DNA from: Tretioscincus oriximinensis
Taxonomy: Eukaryota > Chordata > Lepidosauria > Squamata > Gymnophthalmidae
Length of the DNA: 64,000 nt
NCBI GenBank assembly: GCA_022410635.1
Contig: JAJVDF010000257.1
Span: forward strand, 900,125 to 964,124
Direction: 5' to 3'
Shown here: piece after piece, positions 57,581 to 64,000 of the stretch
How the letters are laid out: each line of letters opens with the position of its first letter
Numbering within the stretch: position 1 is the stretch's first letter
Notes under the pieces: generated by a model
The model's input: only the letters and a program-made list of their open reading frames with translations
What the model was told of the DNA's origin: nothing
Database searches by the model: none
Made by a program: the position numbers and the translations under genes

Positions 57581-60500
57581 CTTTGCAAAACAAATTTTCA
57601 GAGTAGCTTAATTGATTCAATTGAGGGGGATACAAAATGCATTCATATCTTCACTTCTATCTATTACGATTAATTTACTCAATGTGGTAAACTGCAGAAA
57701 ACATGGCAACGCGCGATGACGCAAGTCTGTGTACATTTCAATCTCCAATGAAAGGTTTCCATGTGACTTAATATCCTTAAGAGCTCAGTGGTAATTGAGT
57801 GATAGTACTGACTACATTATTTATCTAAAACACCATTATATCACTTCCCTTTGTTTTTTTAAAAATCAATCTGGTTTACAGGACATTAAAAACAAGAGGA
57901 AAACCTAATAAAAATAACAGTAAAAATATACTAAAAGTTGGGTGGTAGGTGGGGACAAACTTTTACACAGGGAATCTTTAATAGGTGCCTGTAAGATCTA
58001 CATTTAGGTGGAATACAGAGCATTCCAAATGGAAGGTGCTACCACAGGGAAGGCCTAGCTACAATTGCAATCTACCCTCAGATCTTGGAAATAGGACAAT
58101 AAGAAATTCAATAAATAATCAAACAAGCAAATGTTTCGTCCAGTAAGTCAGCATTCCATTCAACTATTACAAAGTAAGCAAACGTGAAACAATGAAGCCT
58201 ACCATTTCTTCAAGTCCAGCATTATTCACATTTTGCCCATCATGGTTTAGGTCTGCATCATTTGCAGCAGGCTGCTGGATTCCCTCTTGTCTGAACGGGA
58301 ACCATCCAGCTTGGTGTCTGTTTCATAAGCACATACATACAAAGTTACTATAAAAATCTATCAGTCTGACCTAACCAATAAAGGAATAACATGTGAAATA
58401 GTTCAATTTGCGGAGAAAGTAAAAGTTGAAAAGTGAGTTGGCGTTTATTGGATTTNTCTGAATGTCTATTTGCTCAACACTCAACATTCTCTGTTTTTTC
58501 CAGCAGATACCTTGTGAAGTCTGCGTGAAGGAAGGGAACGAATACTGATTTTCTTGCCTTATCTCTTTAGCCTTGGGCCCCAGCCTCCACCATGCTAACA
58601 TTTAATACCTGTTACCTACATTGATTTAGTCTTTTTCTTTTAAAAATCCTATTAATTGCATTTTTATCTTTTAATGCCAATTGTTGTAACTCAACTTGGG
58701 ACTTTATAGCTATATGTTTAATGAAATTATATCACTTTATCATTGCCCTTAAAATGCATTTCAAATCAATTAAAGACCGTAAATATATACGCTGGTATTA
58801 TTTTAACATAGTGACACTTTTTGCTTTTATTGATCAACAGAGCAAGGTTTCTGAAACATTCATATTTGTTTCATGACCCACTTAGTCAACAATCCAAAAA
58901 ATTTAGCACATCTTCACTTCCTTCAGATAATATTTTTTCCATATAAAAATTCCGTGATGAATGCTTCACCTTGGCCCATCTAGACCTACAATTTGGAGTG
59001 TGCAGCAAGTCTGATTCCAGGTATAGACACTATTATATTATGGTGTGGTTTTAAAATGCTTTCCAAAGCACACATGAGTAAGCTCCTCAATGCATTTCAA
59101 ATGCCATCTGACTATAAATGAAAGCTCTTAATTCTGGGATATTAGCAAAGTAAATTTACAGCCTCCAAAATAAGCTTAAGCTTANATATGTAATATATAT
59201 TAAATATTATAGATAGATGGGTATAAATGTTATTTATATACATCTATATATAATATTTAATATATATTACAAATATATTTTACAAGTGCTCCCAATGCCT
59301 TAAAAATCTTTCTGGGTTAGATCACAACTACTCTATTTTGGAAAAAACTAGTCCAAATTTCTTAATGCCAAGCAGTTTAGTTTAAATGCTAATCTTCAAG
59401 AACTGTAATAGCATTAATATACTTGGCTTATTACTCTAGCTAAATTAGGTATACAGCTCTGAAAGTGATCCTTTTGGTGGTATTGCCAATCGGGAAAGGG
59501 TACTTATAATCAGTGGTGCACTTGTGCTAGGGCAGTTCCATTTTGACATGATGCAGTCACAGAAATCCCAATATGCTTGCTGAACTTGCTTGTCAGTACT
59601 AAGGCTTCATTTACAAACAATTTAAAATTTATTTTAGTCTGTGCAAAATTAGTGGTCACCAATTAGAGAATTAGTGACTTTTACAACATATTGCACACAC
59701 ACAAATGATACAGACAGGTATGGGATTCTGACATGGCTGAATTNATGCCTTGTTAAGTGACACAACAGTGTCTTGGTTACCACACTCTTAGAAAACCATC
59801 AGCTGACTACAAAATTTCACACATCACATCTTCAAATAAAAAACTGTCCGAAACAAAGTATTTGGGCAAGCACGTTCTTTGTTATTACATGAGAGTGAGT
59901 AAGATTATACTTTAGAATGCTTTGGTGTANGCAAATGTTATTTGTATGAGTCAGTTCTAAATATACTAAAAACCTGTGAGTTGAAAGGGTGGGATAGAAT
60001 AATATAAAGTGTAGGGTTTCTTCTGCTGTTAAATTTGTAAACAATTTAAAACATCCAAAAGTGCTCTGAATTCATGCAAAAGTGCCACACATAAACATTT
60101 ACTTACAGGTAAACTAGTAACATGGCTCCCATCACCATCACAAACCGACTGAAAGAAGAATAAAAATATACAATGCTAAGGAGAATAGCTGCTCTGGAGA
60201 ATGTGTACATCCAGTCTAACCAGTCTCGATTAAAATCTTCTTCGTTCATTACTGGACCTCCTTGAGCATTCATCTGGACATTTTGATTCATTGGTCTGTT
60301 CTCTTGTGGTGCCACATTTGGTGCCGCTGGGGGCTCGTTTGCAGGAGCACGTTCAGAATTTGTGGGCTGTGGAACTGGGGGACTTGCAGGCTCATCCCTG
60401 GGTGTTGCCTGGGCCGAAACTGCCGCTTGGCTGTAATAAACATTTAATATGGTGTAAGAAAAAAGCCTCATTCATTCATTATTTACCTCCCTATTTTCCA

Positions 60501-61288
60501 GTTCATTTCACATATACCAACATATACTCTGAGTAAATTACAGTAGTTATGCTTGTTGAACGTGACAAGCACCTCATTTTTGAATGCATCACCACTTCAA
60601 CACTATTCACTATGCAACTAAGAAGAATTTGGGGCTGGGGAAGAGACACAACTCTTCTTAAGCAGCAGCTGGCATAACATGACCATAATGGTTTGTTGGC
60701 CTGGTGGCCTTTCATTTTACAGAACTACTTGGCATGAAATCAAACCAAATGACTGTATTATAGTTGCATATCCTGAAGGACAAACAATATAAAGGGCAGT
60801 TTGTAGGAAGTTTCTTATCATATAGTTAAATCAAACACATAAAAACAATAATTACAAAATGTTTTTTATGGAAAATGTTCCTAGGAAGCTACTGCTGGGT
60901 TTGGCCATAGCTTCACATCCTTGAAGTTTTCCTGACAAGATTCCAACATTTTGTATTCCTTCTCTTAAGGAAGACGCCAGGGATTGGATCGGTGACTTCT
61001 GCTTTCCAGAAATGTGCACAGCTGTTGAACTACAGCCTCCCCCGAATAAAAATTATAATTGGTTGGAATAATTGGACAATAACAAGGATATAGCCTAGAA
61101 TGTGCATTTATCTTGCTATATTTTTATATCAACAATAACCATAAGTCTGCAAAATTAGTACTTACTATTGCATATAATACTGTCGGGCATACATCTGTTG
61201 CCACCAAATCATCTGTAATGGGCTGAAAGCAGGATACACAGAAAATCCGGTCGGCATTCCTTGCCCAGGAAGCTGGTTGCCAACATTG
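57422..61288 (-). CDS. HERPUD2: HERPUD2, C-terminal part (four coding exons, 5' part off window)
   Basis: HERPUD2 is a homocysteine/ER-stress-type membrane protein with an N-terminal ubiquitin-like domain, thought to act in ER-associated degradation. Joining exons 61288-61166, 60430-60107, 58317-58203 and 57580-57422 gives one open frame to a TGA. It matches the vertebrate HERPUD2 C-terminal half as I remember it: an aromatic MIWWQQMYARQYYMQY linker, a Pro-rich segment, the NEEDFNRDWLDWMYTFSRAA block, the hydrophobic membrane hairpin, the HQAGWFPFRQEG cytosolic segment and the MASAWSFITTFFTSLIPEGP tail. The MDDG...ED acidic run and terminal PPQVGN fit HERPUD2. Every intron is GT-AG with matching phases (2, 2, 0). 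The ubiquitin-like domain and promoter are not in the window. The gene looks intact and functional. HERPUD1 is the alternative, but the details fit HERPUD2. Confidence 0.96.
57581..58202. other. HERPUD2 intron (last)
   Basis: A 622 bp phase-0 intron bounded by gtaggc and gcaaag on the minus strand. I see only AT-rich unique sequence and no repeat. Confidence 0.9.
58203..58317 (-). CDS. HERPUD2: HERPUD2 coding exon (cytosolic segment after membrane hairpin)
   Basis: This exon has 115 nt and is too short to stand out as an ORF, so I found it by translating near the expected motif. Acceptor gaaacag precedes A-CAC-CAA-GCT-GGA, and ATG is followed by donor gtaggc. After completing Leu it reads HQAGWFPFRQEG, then an Asn/Asp/Ala-rich stretch and GLEEM. 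The human protein has the same start and the same LEEM end. It ends in phase 0. Confidence 0.94.
58318..60106. other. HERPUD2 intron
   Basis: A 1,789 bp phase-2 intron between the membrane-anchor exon and the HQAGWF exon. It contains an AT-only palindrome (59187-59277) and otherwise unique AT-rich sequence with no further exon recognised. Confidence 0.9.
59187..59277. repeat. AT-only inverted repeat in HERPUD2 intron
   Basis: The left arm (tatgtaatatatattaaata and onward) is the near-perfect reverse complement of the right arm (atataatatttaatatat and onward), with a spacer around 59221-59243 (gtataaatgttatttat). It could form a cruciform. No target-site duplication is obvious, and simple AT-rich expansion is an alternative to a mobile element. 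Confidence 0.6.
60107..60430 (-). CDS. HERPUD2: HERPUD2 coding exon (Pro-rich linker and membrane anchor)
   Basis: This exon has 324 nt, with acceptor ttattacag and donor gtaagt. It starts with the third base of the split Tyr codon and then reads QAAVSAQATP. The first 35 or so residues are Pro/Ala-rich and poorly conserved. They are followed by the strongly conserved block with NRPMNQNVQMNAQGGPV and NEEDFNRDWLDWMYTFSRAA, then the hydrophobic stretch (AAILLSIVYFYSS and FVMVMGAMLLVYL) that in HERP proteins forms the ER-membrane hairpin with both ends in the cytosol. The exon ends in CT of a Leu codon completed by the next exon. Confidence 0.97.
60431..61165. other. HERPUD2 intron
   Basis: A 735 bp phase-2 intron (gtaagt...ttattacag on the minus strand) splitting a Tyr codon. 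No mobile element recognised. Confidence 0.92.
61166..61288 (-). CDS. HERPUD2: HERPUD2 coding exon (linker before Pro-rich region)
   Basis: This exon has 123 nt. The minus strand shows acceptor ctctttag before CAATGTTGG and donor gtaagt after CAATA. The first base completes a codon begun upstream, and the last two bases (TA) are completed to Tyr by the next exon. It encodes a Gly/Pro/Met-rich stretch ending in the aromatic MIWWQQMYARQYYMQY motif, a conserved part of the cytosolic linker between the ubiquitin-like domain and the membrane anchor. The exon upstream of it was not found within the 2.7 kb to the window end. Confidence 0.95.
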
Positions 61289-64000
61289 CTAAAGAGAATT
61301 AAAGCAAAGTTGTCATTCAGTGGAAGCCTATGTAAGCAGCAAAGACTATGATTTGTATCTTAAAAAGTAGAAATAGCAGGCGTATTTTTAATAGTATCAT
61401 TTCAGTGGAAGCAGAAGTGTGGTGATAATGTTGGGTTCACCTGCCTGATTTGTGGAGTAAGGCTTCCAATGGTTACATTACTCCAATCTTTGCTGCCTCC
61501 CTATCACTGCTGATTTCATACATATATGATTAACTCACATACTCAAGCATTCATTTCTTCTTTCTAAAATCATGCAATTTTGATCTANGGGGCAAAAAAA
61601 GATTACTGAAGGTACAGAATATCCATTCTAAAAATTGGAGAAGGCGGGGGGGGGGGGGCAAGTACAGGCCATAAAATTATAGCAACATTCTGATAAACCC
61701 TTCACTACAGTTTTCTAAGTCGTATTTAGCAGAGCAAAATGGGAAAGTGATTTTAGAAGGGACTAGGATGACAGAAAATCTACAGCCAGTCTAACAGATT
61801 AAGTACGAGAGCGGCTATGTTCAATATTGGCTCTAAGAAAAACAATGTTATTCACAGTGTCAGCACCACAAGTTGATGCAACTCTATTGCATCAGGCCAC
61901 AGGTTTGTCTTAGAAATCTCCCTGCATGTTGTCCTAAGAGACCTTGGTAATTCAGTATGTGTACACAACCTAATGAGACGTGGAAGAAAGAATCTGTGGT
62001 TGTTCTAATATTTAAAATAGAAAAAAATAAGAATCTCACACTGGAGATTCTTATTTTTTTCTATTTTAAATACCCTTCTTACAATGCTTTTCTTTTGGAA
62101 AACTTTAAAAAAAAACTCAGTGAAGTGCAAACAAATAATGCCACACAGTAAAACATATTTCATAAACACAAATACAAACATATACGTACTAAGACGGGTA
62201 AGAAAAATAAGTGTTTATATTAAGAAAAGGCATGGAAATTACGAACAATGAAGAGTTTTGGTTTGAAGAAATCAGTGTTTTTGAAGGCTGAAAAAAAATA
62301 GCAAGCAACTGAACCTGAAAATATTAGTAAGTAAAGCCAATTAACCATATCAAGAATACTACATGATGGGATTATATCATTTAACACAGAATATTTTGAT
62401 TCAAATATAGTGTTTATTACTTTTTATACTGAAGAGATTTTAAAAAATCTACTAATTCTATTTTGAAAGAAAAATTCGGAAAAAATAAAAATACTTTAGA
62501 AGGTTTCTTAAAGTGAGATTCATATGGTAGGATACACAATATTTAAAGAGATGGAAACAACTGTGAAATATACTGGTTCCCTCTNTCTGTATATATGAAA
62601 AAGCACTTTTCAGATCACCACTTTGATGTCAGATAATAACTTCTAAAAAAACAGTTTTAACTGATAGTTAATAGTCAAAAAAAGTTTCATGAAAATACGA
62701 AAAATAAAAATGCATTGCCAATTGGTTGACTGAGATCACAATAGATGTGATTAGTACAACATAAAATAGTTTAGTATCATTTCTCAAACTTTAATAGATA
62801 TTCTGATCCTAAATGTAACAGGTAAAAAAAAAGAGCGCAAAATTTAAGGGGACTATGACCAAAAGGTTTGCACAGAAAAATCCAGACCATTCTTGGTATC
62901 TGCTCGTCATTGTCACAGGTATAAATACACATAATGACTTGTAACTATTCTCCAGAGTGTTCCTGAGCTGTCCTAATATATTTCAGCTACTCTTCACAGG
63001 ACATATGTCAGCAAGTTCAACAATGGAACTATTGGTGGCTCACAGCCCATATTTTCATAGCTTCCAGGGCAGGGAATTTGGAAAACAATACTTCATATGC
63101 TTATATCACAGGATCCTGAATAAAGTAGATCAAGATCTAAAATTCAAGATATCTGTACATTTTTCATAAAACTCAGTTAAAATTCTCAAGGCATATTGTT
63201 TCTTTCACTAGGTATCTGTGGTTCAGTAGAATTTGCATTTGCAGAACAATGTTGCCAGCTGTGTTCGTTGTTAAACTTAGGCTATATAATTAACTGAAAT
63301 ATGGNTTTTGTGAAGCACTTTACATTCTCTTTTAAGGTACAGATACAGGATTTTACTTCAGATTAATCTACAGAGTATCATTTATCTAACCTACAAACTG
63401 AATATTATGTATCTAGAGAGAGAACATGGAATTGTGCTGAAACATTATCTANTTAAATAAATATTTTTAAATATAAAAAAGAAATATTCTAATGACTTTC
63501 ATGAATTACTGCCTTTGTACACAAAAGTGCCTGGGAGCCACACAAAATCCTAATTCTCCTGGTACAGCACACAGACAGATTGCTACCAAAGCTAAACAAC
63601 ATAATTTTGATTTTGCAGCTATCCTCACTATTTTAAATGAAAAAATGAATTATTATAATATATTTCTAACACCATTACTGTTAAAAATAGAATGCATATA
63701 AAATTAATTTGAAGTAAGCAAAAGCACAGAAAAGCTATGCTGTCAATGTGGATTACTTTTATTTTCTTTTTAAAAAGATGCAAAACCTTGTATTTTTTTT
63801 TGCATTAACTTGGCACAGAACAAATGAAAACATTCCATAAGCATATGGCTAATCCTAGAAGAGAGACCTATGAAATGCTGATGAAAGTTCTAATAAGCAC
63901 CAGATGCTTAGAAAATTGTGCAAGATATCCAAAGGTCACAGCAACAACCATAAATAATTTGTGAGTCATCCAGATTCACATACAAGTTATTTACTCATTG
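61289..64000. other. HERPUD2 intron, continues beyond the window
   Basis: AT-rich sequence upstream (on the minus strand) of the linker exon. I looked for the preceding HERPUD2 exon (Ser-rich segment ending near QFPYVMQG) and did not find it, so it must lie past 64000. Contents: a G run near 61646, a perfect 29-bp-arm hairpin at 62009-62072, and otherwise unique sequence. Confidence 0.8.
62009..62072. repeat. Perfect 29-bp hairpin
   Basis: The arm 62009-62037 (tatttaaaatagaaaaaaat and onward) is the exact reverse complement of 62044-62072, with a 6-base loop (acactg). It lies in the HERPUD2 intron. Perfect identity implies a recent origin. I see no target-site duplication, so a single template-switch event is more likely than transposition. 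Confidence 0.85.

Overview
The window reads as vertebrate, most likely non-avian reptile (squamate) nuclear DNA. It is AT-rich and intron-bearing. It is full of CR1, L2 and L1 LINE remnants, two tRNA-headed SINE families, hAT and Tc1/mariner-type miniature elements, Penelope-like fragments and a decayed Ty1/copia element. The species cannot be fixed from the sequence. Single N bases scattered through the window look like masked or ambiguous consensus calls rather than gaps.

The only host gene I can support is HERPUD2, on the minus strand at the right end. Four coding exons (61288-61166, 60430-60107, 58317-58203, 57580-57422) carry everything from the middle linker to the stop codon. The ubiquitin-like N-terminus and promoter lie beyond base 64000. 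All splice sites, intron phases and the stop are intact.

Bases 1-57400 hold no convincing host exon. In human, the 3' side of HERPUD2 faces a gene-poor interval towards TBX20. If synteny holds, this window is part of that interval, and some unique, repeat-free blocks (about 7.3-7.7, 29.5-29.9, 31.2-31.4, 38.8-39.0, 44.9-45.1 and 48.5-48.8 kb) are candidates for conserved regulatory DNA.

Layout: 1.1 kb, Tc1-type hairpin MITE. 1.7-3.9 kb, Ty1/copia remnant split by a SINE. 5.0-6.9 kb, two hAT-like elements, a SINE and a long mosaic microsatellite. 9.0 kb, SINE with a template-switch palindrome. 10.1-10.5 kb, telomere-like block and palindromic MITE. 15-19 kb, CR1 split by L2, pyrimidine-rich minisatellites and further LINE tails. 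19.6-20.2 kb, Penelope-like cluster. 21.6-22.4 kb, solo LTR candidate. 24.4-25.5 kb, SINE split by L1. 26.5-28.8 kb, CR1, then an LTR candidate split by a Penelope-like palindrome. 30-38 kb, MITEs, CR1, L2, hAT, L1 and SINEs. 38.5-44.2 kb, mostly unique. 44.2 kb, long GAA tract. 45-54 kb, SINEs, a hairpin MITE and another Penelope-like palindrome. 57.4-64 kb, HERPUD2.

The most interesting signal is the Penelope-like family. Three separate insertions are head-to-head palindromes flanked by perfect 10-12 bp target-site duplications, and the inverted arms meet at a hammerhead-ribozyme-like core.
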